DNA from: Caprella mutica
Lineage: Eukaryota > Arthropoda > Malacostraca > Amphipoda > Caprellidae
Length of the DNA stretch: 64,000 nt
NCBI GenBank assembly: GCA_947561585.1
Contig: CANNZV010000916.1
Span: forward strand, 248,001-312,000
Direction: 5' to 3'
The notes under the pieces: generated by a model
The model's database searches: none
Seen by the model: the letters and a program-made list of their open reading frames with translations, nothing else
Told to the model about the DNA's origin: nothing
Program-made: the position numbers and the translations under genes
In this document: positions 1 through 13,300 of the stretch, in pieces
How positions within the stretch are numbered: the first letter of the stretch is position 1
Layout: each line of letters opens with the position of its first letter

Positions 1-282
1 GATGTTAAGTGTGTTGTGTAATGCAGTGTTAGAAGGGTTGTAAGAAAGACAGGAATAGGTTCAAGAAGGCGAGAACCGGGAAGGCCAGGTGCAGGAACTG
101 ATTGAGTGAAAGGAAGTGTAGGTGGAAGAGAAGCAGAAGGTACAGTAGGAGTTGTGTTGTGTGGTAGAGTAATAAGAGCTATAAAAGAATATAAATGGTT
201 GAGGAAGGGGAGATGCAGGAACATGCTTGAAAGGTTGACCGATAGGAAGAGGTGTAAATGAAATAGAACAGCTCTCAGTATT
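1..282. other. Unassigned flank at the window edge
   Basis: No gene is recognised here. The stretch lies beyond the probable 3' end of the antisense non-LTR retrotransposon that follows. It is purine-rich on the + strand. The open frame crossing it on the - strand has a composition typical of chance frames and no recognisable motif. Confidence 0.4.
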
Positions 283-748
283 ATTATTATTAGCTAATGA
301 TAGGATCCCCTGTCGCCGTTGTGAAGGCGGTGTGCACTCTGGCCGCAGGTGGGCCCCATATGTACTGAATCCCCATTGAACTGATCTAGAGGCTAGTCGT
401 AACCTTACAAGAAAGGTAGAAAGATGCAAGAAGCTGAGTGTCCTTGTGATTCTGTGGAGGTCCGTTAGAAATCCATCCAGAGTAGAGTGCTTAGTCTTGT
501 GATAAGAAGCATTCTTCAACAATGTGAGTCCTTGCATCTGGGCCAAGCCCACGTCGTCGCCATTGTCATTGGTCCATTTTCCAGTAATGCTGTTATGGGA
601 TCCAATGTTTCCGTGCCCTGTTAAAGTTTTCAGGGTAAGACGAAGTTTCCTTCTGGTCAGCGATAGAAGTCTTAGCAGCCTCTCCTGCCCAGGGGCTGCT
701 CGAAGAGCTCTTTCGTCGGTCTACAAGAAGATATGTTGGCCCATCCTC

Positions 749-1240
749 TTATTGAGCTATCGAAATCCACCGGTAAACTGAAAGTTTATATGCACTATAT
801 GGCACTGGTAGAAATGGTTCTGGTCCTTCACATAAGGTCTTAGCTACTTTCTTTGCTAGGAAATCGGCATTTTCATTACCAATGGTACCAACTTGAGCCT
901 TAGCCCACTGAAGATTGACGTCAACCAGCTGCCCCAGAGAGTTCAGGGCGTTTACACATTGGTTCACCATATAGCTCCTGTTCTTCCTCAAACTAACCAC
1001 AGCTTAGATTGCCTCTTGGCTATCTGAGTATATGATAACTCTCCACGTCAGGTTCTCCGGAGATAATGCTGGTCAGTCTCTGCTGCCAGAGTGATCGCCA
1101 ATATCTCTGCCTGGAAAACGGAAGAGTGATACCTTAGTGATTCAACTGGGTCAGTTTCATTTCCACCAATGAAGTGGAATCTTGCACCTGTTCTTCCAGA
1201 TTCAAGCTTTGAGCCATTCGTAAAACAGGCCACAGTACTC
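749..1240 (-). pseudogene. RNase H domain remnant of the non-LTR retrotransposon
   Basis: The - strand reads ACFTNGSKLESG, then SVFQAEILAI, then VGTIGNENADFLAKK: the three blocks of a retrotransposon RNase H (D-G-S, the Q-A-E helix, and G-N-E-x-A-D). The first catalytic Asp of the usual TDGS block is Asn here. The frame is also broken between about 1001 and 1047, so the domain is inactive. It follows the RT thumb, as in R1/LOA/I-type elements. Confidence 0.7.
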
Positions 1241-1862
1241 GTCTCAAATCTCACTTGTAGATTTAACCGAGGGCTGCTTAGGTCTCCTAGGAAGGCTAAA
1301 ACAGGTAGGTCTCTGGAGTTCCTGTCACACCAATTCACATGGCTCTGTTGAGTCAAATTGTCTTTGATGTAACCACCCCTCCACAAATTCACCTGCTTCA
1401 ACCGGTTGGCACCAGACACCCCTGTTCCTTTCTGAGAAGAATTTAGAGGTGTCAGGCCGAGGAGCAGCACTAATTCGGCTGTGGGCGTTCCGAGATAGGC
1501 CGATGAAACGGCAATACAAGCTTTGTAGACAGCTTCAGATCGTATGTCCGAGTCTTCAGCCCCGCCACCCAAACCGTAACAGCGTAGCTCATAATAAGTC
1601 GAATCATAGTGGTGAAAATCCACATCATGACCTTCGGAAAAAGTCCCCAAGTCTGTCCAACTGCTCGCCTACATAGTTGGAGGCATATATTGGCTTTAGC
1701 AGACTTGTTGACTTTATTGGGGATCCAACTCAGCTTGGAGTCCAGAAACACTCCGAGATAAGTTACTCTGTCCACAAGCCGAATTTCTTGTCCCATAAGT
1801 CTTAGGGGGCGGCATTTCCATTTGCGTTTCCATGTAAACATAGTAGCAAAGGTTCTATTGCT

Positions 1863-2211
1863 TCACAAGGATAGTCCAGATTCTCTGGCCCAATCCTCAA
1901 CAGTCCTCAAACCTTCCTGTACTCGTTCTCTTATAGTAAAAGTGTCTATTCCGGTTGATAGCAGGAGTACGTCATCAGCATAAGCCTGTGCATAATTTCC
2001 TGACACATTAGTTAGTTTCCTGAGATGTTCACTCATCACCAGATTGAATAAGAGTGGTGAGAGAACTCCACCTTGTGGAGTATCCCCAGTCAAACGAACC
2101 GAGCTGCAATAATCTCCAAAAGTAGCTGTGACCCTTTGTCTCTTAAACATCGCCATGATCCAAGTGACCAGGTGTGTCTCTATTCCTACATTGAATAAAG
2201 CGGACCTTATA
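1863..2211 (-). pseudogene. Reverse transcriptase palm remnant (3' half)
   Basis: The - strand carries the RT blocks QGGVLSPLLFNL (motif B) and AYADDVLLLS (motif C, catalytic YADD), preceded by a stretch ending in THLVTWIMAMFKRQRV that is typical of non-LTR RTs. The frame upstream is cut at 2211/2212 by a foldback element. The matching 5' half of the palm, with FLDIEG, resumes at about 3324 and continues upward. The YADD box itself is intact. Confidence 0.75.
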
Positions 2212-3323
2212 GGAAAATTGCCTCTGTTGGAAGATTGCCACCCTGAAAATTGCCACTGTACATACATAAATTCTTGCTGATTTTTTTTTTCGAAAATCAC
2301 AAAAATCATAGGTACTGAATGCAATGTTGATCAGAATTTAATATATAAGAATTTTTACAATGTGTACAATTGTACATCTCATTTTGAGATGTTATATGAT
2401 CTAAGTGAATTCTTCCGTCGGTGGGTGTGAGTGTGCTGATATACAATTAATTCTTAGCTTTATGTGTTTAATTCATGGAGTAGCTTTTCTGCATTCATGA
2501 GCTTGTCACCAACGGTGGTAGGTAACTTTGTTCATGGAGCCACCTTTCTTTCTGACTTCTCCTTCCAGTCCCTTGCATTTAATTTCCTTTTGGCGTCGGC
2601 GATATGGCCTTTTTTCAGAATCAGACGTTAAACCCCCTACTTAATTAATAGTAAAAATCTTACTAAAGGAAATCCATCTATATCTTGTCAAACTCTAACC
2701 TTTAATTGCTTCTTTGTCTCGTTTATATACACTGATACAGGCTTTGGTACACTGACATTAGAAAACAGTAAAGGGGGAGTTTTTCTTTATAATTGGCTAA
2801 TCAATAAACATATTGTCAAATGAATTTAAAGAGTTAAGTGGGAATTTAGGATCACTCTATGGATAAAACTTTCTAATTAAAAAGGTAAATTTACGTTTAG
2901 CAAAAAATAGTTAATATTTCTTAATACAAAAGAAACATGTTGCATTAGTTTCAATAATGAATAAAATTTTGTTGCATTGGTTTGGATAATGAATATAATT
3001 TTGTTGCCTTAGTTTCGATGAAAAATGAAATCTTGCTACATTAATTTTACGATACACAACAAAACATGTTTCATCAGTTTCACGTTTCATGCTTAAATTG
3101 AAAATTTCAAACCGAAATGTGCCTCTCAGGATCATTGATCGTTCCATGGTTGAATAGTTTTTTTTAACTTGTCACTATTTTTTTAGTTTGCTAATATATT
3201 GTTAATATTTTTATAGTTGCAATTTTCCACAGTGGCAGTTTTCCCACAGTGGCAATTTTCCCAGTAGCAATTTTCCCACAGTGGCAGTTTTCCCGGGTGC
3301 AATCTTTCCAGTAGCAATTTTCC
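2212..3323. mobile_element. Foldback-type element I (about 1.1 kb) inserted into the RT
   Basis: Both ends are inverted copies of short units. The left end opens with GGAAAATTGCCTCTG and a second and third GGAA(A/G)ATTGCCAC-like unit to 2265. The right end (3222-3323) carries about six units of the complement, such as CAGTGGCAATTTTCCCA, about 17 bp each. The element splits the RT between motif A and motif B, so it arrived after the retrotransposon. No clear target duplication is visible. The interior has no transposase; it holds a fragment of the dispersed retroposon family at 2471-2649 and AT-rich sequence. Confidence 0.6.
2471..2649 (+). repeat. Dispersed retroposon family R, 3' fragment (copy A)
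   Basis: This fragment matches the 3' part of copies at 18185, 20268, 30447 and 36039. Shared landmarks in order are TTCATGGAGCCAC, TTCTGACTTCT, the block around GCGATATGGCCTTT, AGACGTTAAACCCC, and a TTAATTAAT-type tail. It lies inside foldback element I. Confidence 0.7.
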
Positions 3324-3800
3324 GCGCACGAGCCGCCACAGAGACGTTGCTAAAGTCACCTTCAATATCCAAAAACAGGGCAATAGATAGTTGTTTGTTG
3401 AACAGTGTTTTTTCAAGATTGTGAACAATAACATGCAGGACTGCATCAGTCTGCTCTGTTCCAAGCGGATTTGATCCGTCTCTTCCAGGCTGCCAGCTCC
3501 TTGGTCCACCAATAGTTGGTTTTCCTACGGGAACTTACAGCTCTTAGAGGGCAAGTCTCGTCCAGAACGGAAATGAGTGCAGAGGTTACCGATAAAGCGG
3601 CGTTGTGAAGTTCCTCAGGAGTACCGAGATTACCTGGTACACACTCAACCAAATTATTTTGGCTGACTAATTCATATTGTTTCCAATCGGTACGTTTAAT
3701 ATTCCTACTCACCTTAGTGATGCAGTTATACTCCACCAAGTTGAAGCGGATGCATCATAGGTCCGGCGGGGATGGAGCACAAGTTGTCACCCGCATGTGT

Positions 3801-4351
3801 TTGGAAAACCATCATCCCGAAGGGTTGATAGTGGCTAAGCCACCAAAAGTATATGGTTGTAGTGTTAGATGGTGTTATTGATTTCATGTCGTGCGAGTGT
3901 GGTCAGTTTTAACACCGCCATTTTTGTGGACTGCGTCTGTTTTTTTGAACCCCAGAGCATCGTATATTGTAGTTTATCCAACTGCTACAGCCAACACACT
4001 GGATTCAACCAGTTCGACGGTACAGGGAAGACTACACGTTAGGACCATGGTTAGTTTCTAGTCGCTGCAGAGCTAAAGGAGGGAAGCATCCATACTCACC
4101 CATGGGGGGAAACCGTTCTGGGATCATGTGTGTTCAAGGGTGGATAGAGTGAGGAGGGGTTGAAGAATTTCGTGCCTTATGGGCCACACTGGATAAGCTA
4201 GCTAGAAACTGCATTATCTTGTTGTTGTTGTGTAACTCTTCTCCGCCATAGGAGAGTGGGGGACGACTCAATCCCTTATTCATGAAACATATAGTACTAA
4301 TTATAACTAGTTACTTTTAATTCATTTAGTTATTTTTACTTTATACTTCAG
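3801..4351. other. Repeat-like non-coding stretch before the first YLPM1 exon in view
   Basis: No coding exon is visible. It contains a short TTG microsatellite at about 4222 and moderately GC-rich sequence unlike the AT-rich surroundings, so it may be the end of another repeat. The last about 30 bases are T-rich and end in CTTCAG at 4346-4351, a good 3' splice site for the exon that follows. Confidence 0.4.
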
Positions 4352-4359
4352 ATATAAAA

Positions 4360-7300
4360 ATGGCTGAAGCTGGCAAATTGAGTCTCGGTCCCATTGGTGT
4401 GGGTGACAAAGGTCCTCTTTGGAAGCCCCCTGCAGACTGGTATGATGATGACGAAGATGAGGATGATAGGGTGAGTTCTTGTAGTTTTTTATCCTTATCT
4501 TTTCTAATCACTACAGAACTCATTATTGTGCATCTGAATTAACGTAACGTGTCAATTACTATCACACTATATTTATTCTCTGTTGATTATACGTTTGATG
4601 TAGAAAATTTATTCACTAATGTTCCCTTGACAGAAACAATCAATATAATTTTAAACCAACTATTTTTAGATCCCTCCTCCATAGTTTCAGGTTTAACAAA
4701 AGAATTTTTTAATAAAATTTTACAGTTATCTGTTTTAAATAGTTTTTTCCTATTCAATGGTAAATTTTATAAGCAAATAGAGGGCCTAGGCATGGGCTTA
4801 CCACTAGGCCCAACATTCGCAAACATTTTTATGTCTCACTTTGAACAAAAGTGGCTTGGCGAATGTCCATCTAATTTTAAACCTATTTTTTATCGAAGGT
4901 ACGTTGACGACACTTTTTTATTATTCAGAGAGCGAGGTCATGTACAGTTGTTTTTAGATTATTTTAATAGCAAACATGTTAATATCAATTTTACTCAAGA
5001 AATAGAGCATAATTCGCAATTGTCATTTTTAGATTGTACAGTAACTAGGTGTAGAGATCATTTTAAAACTTCTGTTTTTAGAAAATCTTCATTTACAGGT
5101 TTAGGAACAAGCTTTTATAGTTTTTGTTCATTTAATTTTAAACTCAATTGTATATCAACCCTAATTTTCAGAGCTTACAATATATGCAGCAATAATTTTA
5201 ACTTTCACAAGGAATTACGTTTTTTAAAGTCATTTTTTAGAAATAATGGTTTTTGTACTAATTTTTTAGAAAGACAGATTAACAAATGTTTAGCCAAATT
5301 TTCAAAACAATCAAATAATCAACCAGAGTCACCTACCAGCACGGACGATATATTTTATGTTTCTCTTCCATATTTCGGAAAGCAATCTGAAAATTTAAAA
5401 CATGACATTTTAAAAGTTTTTAATAAGTTTTTTCCATCTGTTTCTTTTAAAGTAGTTTTAGTCAACAAATTTACAATAGGATCATTTTTTAATTTCAAAG
5501 AAAAGCTTCCGCTTTGCATGCTCTCTTCCGTTGTGTATCACTTTAGTTGCGGGCAGTGCCCGTCTGATTACGTGGGCATGACGTCACGTAATCTTTATAT
5601 GCGGATAGCAGAGCATGCAGGGCGGAGCTATAGAACCAATAATATTTTAGCATCTCCACCTCATTCTTCCATTAGAGACCATACTGAACAGTGTAATAGT
5701 GCAATTTCCATAGATAATTTTAAGATTTTAAACTCTACCTCAAATAGTTCAGACTTAAAAATTTTAGAATCTCTTTACATTTTTAAAAGCAAACCTTCAT
5801 TAAACCTCCAGAATAGTTCATTCCCTCTTTTAATTGTAGATAGCTGATTTTTATCATTTTTTTTTATATTGTTTTTTTTTTATTATCTTCATTTTATCAT
5901 TTCTCTTTCATTTTTTAATTTTTTGATCTTTTCTTTTATCTCCAATAAATTTTGTATAACTTTTTAAAACTCATTACAGATGCCTACTTTGATAATGATT
6001 CATGTACTGAATCGAAACGTCAGATTTTATAAACTATGAAAATTTTAACTTTGTTTTTAGCCTTCTCCTTCATTTTAAAATTGTGCAGAATTCCTGTAAA
6101 TTTTATTCAATACCTTTAAAATTGCACACAAATCGTACAATTTTTATTTTGTACAATAATTATGAACATTGTGAACAATAATACTTATGAACATTGTGAA
6201 GTAGCTCTCTAACAACATGAAATGTCTAACATCTTATATCTACATAGCAGAAACAAGGAGTATCAGATTCACATAAAAACATGAATCCAGCTGGTGATTC
6301 TCGTGGTGCGAGAGAACAACCGCCACCAGTTCCCAAGAGGTGAGGTGTAACTTTAACTACTCTTCAAGTCTTTAAGAGACAAACTCTCTAAACTATCGTA
6401 GCAAAATTCGAAAATTTTAACAAATAAATCAGAATGGATATATTACAAAATAGCAAGTGAATTATAAACTGAGACGAAGTCGAACTCAATACCTCAAGTA
6501 TGATTGTTGTTGATCTTTATGTGGATCATTTCATCCATTAATTTACCAACTATATCTCTCATTGCCCTTCATTTCCTTTTGAATTTTGCCTTCGATGCTT
6601 TCTGCTGCACCATAGATAGCTGCAGTGTTTCTTAGAGTTTTTTGCTCTGCTCTCTTTAGTAAAATTGTAAAAATTACTTCATAGAATACCCATAATGTTA
6701 ATTTATCTAAGAGTTCAATGGTCTGCTATAAAGTAATAAAAGAAGAAATATATTGTTACATTAATAAATTAGACTTATGTGTCAGCTGTTGGTGCATTTG
6801 CATAGGTTGTTTAGCAACTGTTAAGTGTTAATGTTGGTGTTGTGAGAAATTTCTCAGGTGTCAGACAGGGACCAAATTGTATACCGCACCTGATAATCTG
6901 GGGTGAATATTTAGAATCTGTTGATGGTTAGCCAATGATCACGAGGTAGCTAACAACTGGAACAAAACTAGCTTTCTGGTATTTTCTTTTTTGCTTTATA
7001 TCCAACTGAGAGAAGATTGCAAATGTCAAATCTTAGGGAGTAAATACATTTATTTTGAAATTAAGATGGAATTTAGTTGGACTTACTATTATTAGCTATA
7101 CCATGTTTCTTATGAATTTATTATATGATTTTACTAACACTGCAACTTTATGATGTATTCCTCATTTTACAATTAGCTGTACTGAATCCCTTTTGATATT
7201 GGTGCTATTTTCAGTGGTGTGGTCTGAAAGTGTTTTCTTTCAATTGCATTTCTCTAACCAATCTTCAATTTTCTTCTCAGAGAGTCGGAAGAGCCTTCAT

Positions 7301-10300
7301 CTCGTAGTATCGGAGAATTACTCTCAGACATCAGGAGAAGCAATGAGCCCCCTACTAGGTATCTACCTTATATTTCAAATTATTCTTTGTTGTTTTACTA
7401 TTGAAATATCTGCAAGCACACAATTATATATTAGTTTCCTAGGGACATTATTTTCTTTCAGAAATTACATCTTTCTAATAGATTATATATTTGCAATATG
7501 ACTGAAGCATTCTAGAGATTATAACAGCCACGAGTGTTTAGCAAAAAGCTTTGTATCATCGAGACAAATTACTAAATATAGCAATAACAATATAAAAGAT
7601 TGTTATTTATTTTCCATTTAGTTTACTGTTCATTAATTTACTATTCCTATGCTTATAAAATATTGATAGTGTTGATCTGTATCAATCTTTTATTTTCAGG
7701 AATAGAGGAGAAGTTGCAGCATTCCAGGATTTCATGCATTCCAGATATGAATACAGAATGGACAAACCAAGACTGGAACACGAGTATGGGGAGAGGTTCA
7801 GACAACCTTTCCCTGAGGACTTGTATGAGCAACAACGACGCGATGACTACACAAGACCACCTGCATTGGACCGTGACGGCAGACCTATTTATGATAGGAG
7901 AGATCCTTACGATCGTGATCCTTACGCTAGGGACCCGTATGGTCGAGATCCTTATGAAAGAGAGAGGGTATCTCAGTACGAGTGGGATAGCCGTGAGAGA
8001 GATAGGTTAGAGCGTGGAGACACTTACTCTCGAGATAGGTATGAGAGAGGAAGACCTCCTCACGGTGATAGGTTGCCCAGAGATAATATCGATAGAGAAC
8101 ATTATGACCGTGAGAGAGATTATCGTGACAGACCTCCTCATGATCGGTATGGTCGTGACGCTGATGATCACTTTGATTCTAGAAGTCGATCTGGTGTCCA
8201 TCCTTACCCCGATGAAGGTTTTAGTAGCAAGAGAGAGTCAGGGCCTTCAGGTCGCGAAACTCGGGATGACCGTCGGTCGTCTCTCGATAGAAATAGATCA
8301 GTTAATTCCCCTGCCAATAGGTACCCTGGGAAACAGCCTAGTAATAGGAGTGAGCGGGAGGGTAGTGACCAAAAGGGTAATAGCTATGGTAATCAACCAC
8401 GTGGTTCTTCAGCTGCTAAAGAAAGGTAATTATTGTTTAGTTTAATATTAACATTGTCTTACAATTATCAATTGAAGTGCAATAATCATTAGTATCGTAA
8501 TATAAATTTTTGATGATTATTGACCTTCAATTTAAACATAAATAGTTATCCTTTTTGCTTACCCAAATAATCCCCGATTTTTTTCATTTCTTTTCAGTAG
8601 TAAAGTTGAAGAGAGACCCCCAACCCCCGAAGGTACTGTGGTGACTATTGAAGACCTTGTTTCTGTTCCTGGACGCTTCTTAAGACCTCCCAAACTGACT
8701 ATTGTGCTTAGGGGTTTGCCTGGCTCAGGTAAGAGCACCCTTGCTAAGATGATAAAGGACAAGGAGGTGGAGAATGGGGGCAGCGCCCCTCGCATTCTCT
8801 GTCTCGATGACTATTTCATGGTAGAGAGTGAGAAGATGGAGGTGGAGAGAGACACCGGCAGGAAGGTTAAGACTAAGATCATGGAGTATGAGTATGATGA
8901 TCAGTTGGAGGAGCGTTACCGAGCCTCTCTAATAAAGTCCTACAAGAAGCAGCTTGATGATGGTTTCTTCCCCTTCATAATAATGGACTGCATTCACGAC
9001 AAAGTATCTCAGTTCGAGGAGGTGCTCTCATACTCTGCTCAGAATGACTTTGAGGTGAGAATAAATAGTCTGCACAAGAGACTGTGTGCTTAGGGGAACT
9101 TGTGACTTTTCTTTGGATCACTAGAATAGTTAGGGGAGACTTGAGAAAAAAAAAAGTATAAAAGCAACGGGTAACAGTTTTGAAAATTGTTCCAACTCTT
9201 TCCTAAAAAATGTTATAGTTGATTTAAACTATTTAATTAGATTCGATATTGTGATGATAGTTTGATTATGATACATCAATAGTAAACTAAGAAATGATAG
9301 AAATTTAATCTTCTGCATCCCCCTTTATAGGTTTATATCGCAGATGTAGAGGGTTCAGACGTGAAAGAATGTCATGACAGATCTACTCACAAGAGACCTT
9401 TGCAACTGATGCAGAAGCTGGCGGATAAGTGGGAGAGAACTCCCAAACGACTCAATAGGGTGGACCTAACTACAATGGCACAGGACGCACAGATTGAGAA
9501 CGTGAGACAACACTTTGAGACAATGTCAACTTCTAATGTCTTAACTTAGCTACTTTTTTTTCTTTAAGACAACATATTTTCCTTAAAAACAAAAAGAATA
9601 ACTAGCTATCCCACAGAATAGGTTTCTTACTAAAACTATTAAATAAACTTATTAATTAGAAGCTCAGTAATTTTTCTATTGTAATTAATAGAACTTAGAC
9701 CTTTATTCTCACACTAATTAATATTAAGTTATTTCCACTGACAATAGCTTTGTGATATTTACTTCCTACATTAAATTCTAATCCTATCCTTGTTCAGGTT
9801 GAGATGGAGGATGTGAGTGAGGATAGCAATGGTGATGATAATGCAGAGAATGGCCACAACAGTCAGGGAGATAATAAAGAGTCTTCTGCAGGAGCACCTC
9901 AGGGGCACCCTGATGGTGAATCACCTCATGATGAACATAGTGTAAGCCACGGGGAGCAGAAGGTGAGTTGGTGGAATTATAGTGAGGCTATCCTTTGGAA
10001 ATAGTAAGGCATACTTTATTTTGAAGTAGCCAGCACCTGAAGATGATAATTTGCTTATTTATTCTCATCCGTTAATATAATGGGATAGGCTTTATTTAGT
10101 TATTGCTATCTATTCATACATTGGTGATTGGAATTGTTTTACCTTAGTAGCTAAATGTTCTCTTGGTTAGGCGAAGTGACAAAATAAAAATAACATGAAA
10201 TGGTATTCCGTTGTGAATCTGTGGAATTGATAGACTCCATGTTGTTAAGTTTGAAGTTGGAACCCTTAATTGACGGATTGATTTACTTGTGTTTTTCCCT

Positions 10301-13300
10301 ATTATTTCGGCCAATAATACTTACATTTATATCCAATAATTATAGCTATGCAATATTACTAATGGAGCATTTTTTTCAGGCTAGCAGTGAATTAGACAAC
10401 AGAGAGGATGAAGAGGAGGATGAGAATGTGGATGCGTACAAGGTGAGTGTTAGAGTAAGGAGGAGGATGATCTCATCGCCACTGTAAGAGGTAAGAATAG
10501 TCCTAGTCAAACCTGTCATGTACCTTCATACTCGCATTATTTAGCTAACGGATTATATAATGATGGTTACATACATTTTATATCTATCAGCTTCTTCAAT
10601 CAGTGTCTGATTGGAGAATAAAATTATTTGACATAATATATTTAAAGTATCATTTTCTTTTCTTGATATTTCGTATCGAACACCATGATATTTTAACATA
10701 TTCCACAATATTATATTACTAGTTTTTTGCTAGAGTTCTAGCTCTATCCATGCAAGCTACATACATATTACCTACTCATACCTTTATTAGTGGTGTAACA
10801 CTGCATTGTCTCTTAAAATAATGCATCTGCAGTTGATTCGCTGCCTTATTTACAAATTTTCAAATAAATAACGATAATAGGATAATTTCTTCAATTTCTG
10901 ATTGAAACTAAGTTTCTATTATTTTTAAATATCGTTTATCTGCGCATATCAATGTCTGTAATATATTACTTTAATATTTCGTTATTTGTTAGTACTATTA
11001 TAAATTATATATGAAATAGTATATATTATGGGAATACTCCCATTATTGTGTGCAGAATTTTGTTATTTTAATATCTGAAACACTGCTTTAAAATGTCTTT
11101 TATGTATAAAATCTTGTGCATTTTTAGCTTTAGAAATGAAAGGGTTTTGCCGTCTAATAATTATAAAATTGATTTTCTTGTTAAATACAAATATTTGACG
11201 ATTACAGCTTGTTTCTACTCTCACATCTCAAACAATTGCAGTTCTTAACCTTGAGTTCTACACAAACAATAATCTGATTGTTGTGATCATATGGATTAGT
11301 TATTAATGTTTTTCTTCAATTTGTGAACTCGCGCCTCTATTTGGTGTTCATTTATACCAATAGCATTTCCTTTTTACCCTCCCAAGTAAGTTAACTAGTT
11401 ATGTATCTCATTTAGATGTTGTTCTTCTACAAACTTATAAGTTGCTGCAATATTTATTGTATCGCTCCATATTTTCTAGACGTGTTTAGCGCTAGGATCC
11501 ATATTACCTAGCTAAGCTAAATTTTGGATAAAGTATAATTAGTAATTACTTCGTTTATATTCTAGCTACCAGTGATTATTACATTTAACTATATTGATAG
11601 ATTACATAATATAATTCATCCAAATTCTTCAAGATTTTTGTTCAGCTCTATATTTAAACGGATGATATATGATTATATCTATATTTAATACGCCGTGTAT
11701 TTAATGTTACATACGCCGTGTATTTAATGTTACATACGCCGTGTATTTAATGTTACATACGCCGTGTATTTAATGTTACATACGCCGTGTATTTAATGTT
11801 ACATACGCCGTGTATTTAATGTTACATACGCCGTGTATTTAATGTTAAGTACGCCGTGTATTTAATGTTTCGTGTGTACTGTGTGTGTGGTATGTTTCGT
11901 GTGTACTGTGCGTGTGTGGTATGTTTCGTGTGTACTGTGCGTGTGTGGTATGTTTCGTGTGTACTGTGTGGCGTGTTTAGTGTGTGCTGTGTATTGTGTG
12001 GTATTTTTCATACGTAAATCAATTAACTATTAACCAACAAACCATTATCACATGATAAAATTGCTCAGATTAGTTTTGATGCTTTTACACATTTGTAAAA
12101 TATGTTTATTGTTGAAATAGAAATGATGTTAATCGGCAGATAAAACGGTGAGTAGTAATTGATCGATACTCTCAGAAAAGCCAAAAAATTATTTGCCTCA
12201 TGTGTTGAGTGCATTGTGAAAATATTATAGTTATAGCTTTTCTATTTGCGCGTACAGTTGTGGCTAGGAACGCATCCACCCTAGGGAGTCAGATTGGAAG
12301 AAAAAAAACACTACGATGAGATATGTCTCTGGTCTAGGTGACACATTCTTTTAGATTTTAGAGCTAGGTGATAAGTTTCAGTCTCTTCTGAAAAATTTAC
12401 GTTTTGGGTTGATTGACTCTATAATTAGTCAGCTTTTGTTGTAGCAAGACAGGGCAGAGTTCGTCTGAAAGAAATGGAGGTGCTCTGTAATATAGCTTTT
12501 GTTGTAAAATACAGATATTTATTTTTACCTAGTCGAACGGTAAAACACATGTATTAGTTTTTCACCTATTTTAACGGTAAAACAATGATATTAGTTTTTA
12601 TACCTAGTCTAATGGTAAAACACTGATATTAGTTTTATACCTCCTAGTCTAACGGTAAAACACTGATATTAGTTTTATACCTTCTAGTCTAACGGTAAAA
12701 CGCTGATATTAGTTTTTATCCCTCCTAGTCTAACGGTAAAACGCTTATATTAGTTTTTATACCTCCTAGTCTAACGGTAAAACACGGATATTAGTCTTTA
12801 TACCTCCTAGTCTAACGGTAAAACACTGATATTAGTTTTTATACCTCCTAGTCTAACGGTAAAACACTGATATTAGTTTTTATACCTCCTAGTCTAACGG
12901 TAAAACACTGATATTAGTTTTTATACCTCCTAGGCTAACGGTAAAACACTGATATTAGTTTTTATCCCTCCTAGTCTAACGGTAAAACGCTTATATTAGT
13001 TTTTATACCTCCTAGTCTAACGGTAAAACACGGATATTAGTTTTTATACCTCCTAGTCTAACGGTAAAACACTGATATTAGTTTTTATACCTCCTAGTCT
13101 AACGGTAAAACGCTTATATTAGTTTTTATACCTCCTAGTCTAACGGTAAAACACGGATATTAGTTTTTATACCTCCTAGTCTAACGGTAAAACACTGATA
13201 TTAGTTTTTATACCTCCTAGTCTAATGGTAAAACGCTGATATTAGTTTTTATACCTCCTAGTCTAACGGTAAAACACAGATATTAGTTTTTACACCTAGT

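Larger units (their letters stand above)
283..3800 (-). mobile_element. Degenerate non-LTR retrotransposon (RT + RNase H type), split by a later insertion
   Basis: Read on the - strand from 3800 down, the pieces follow the order of an I/R1/LOA/Jockey-group ORF2: a linker after the endonuclease (3446-3750), RT fingers and motif A (FLDIEG, about 3340-3370), then after a 1.1-kb insertion RT motifs with TPQGGVLSPLLFNL and YADDVLLL (1870-2211), a thumb with YLGVFLDSKLSW (about 1700-1760), and RNase H (about 800-1240). Several frame changes and stops separate the pieces, so the copy is dead. A short TAA-type repeat at about 283-295, read as (TAA)n on the - strand, is a plausible 3' tail. The endonuclease domain is mostly missing. 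The clade is inferred from motif order only. Confidence 0.75.
4549..6045 (+). mobile_element. Penelope-like retroelement, 5' truncated, in a YLPM1 intron
   Basis: The copy lies in the first YLPM1 intron in view, in the same orientation as the gene. It carries one long ORF (RT plus GIY-YIG endonuclease) followed by an AT-rich 3' stretch with AATAAA at about 5944 and a hairpin followed by GAAACGTC at about 6014. The 5' end of the element is missing, because the frame starts just before RT motif A. The exact 3' boundary is not marked by a visible repeat. Confidence 0.8.

Noticed and set aside
61..552. 163-codon frame on the - strand
   Set aside because: No recognisable motif, and it crosses the probable (TAA)n tail of the non-LTR element. 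It looks like a chance frame over retroelement 3' sequence and flank.
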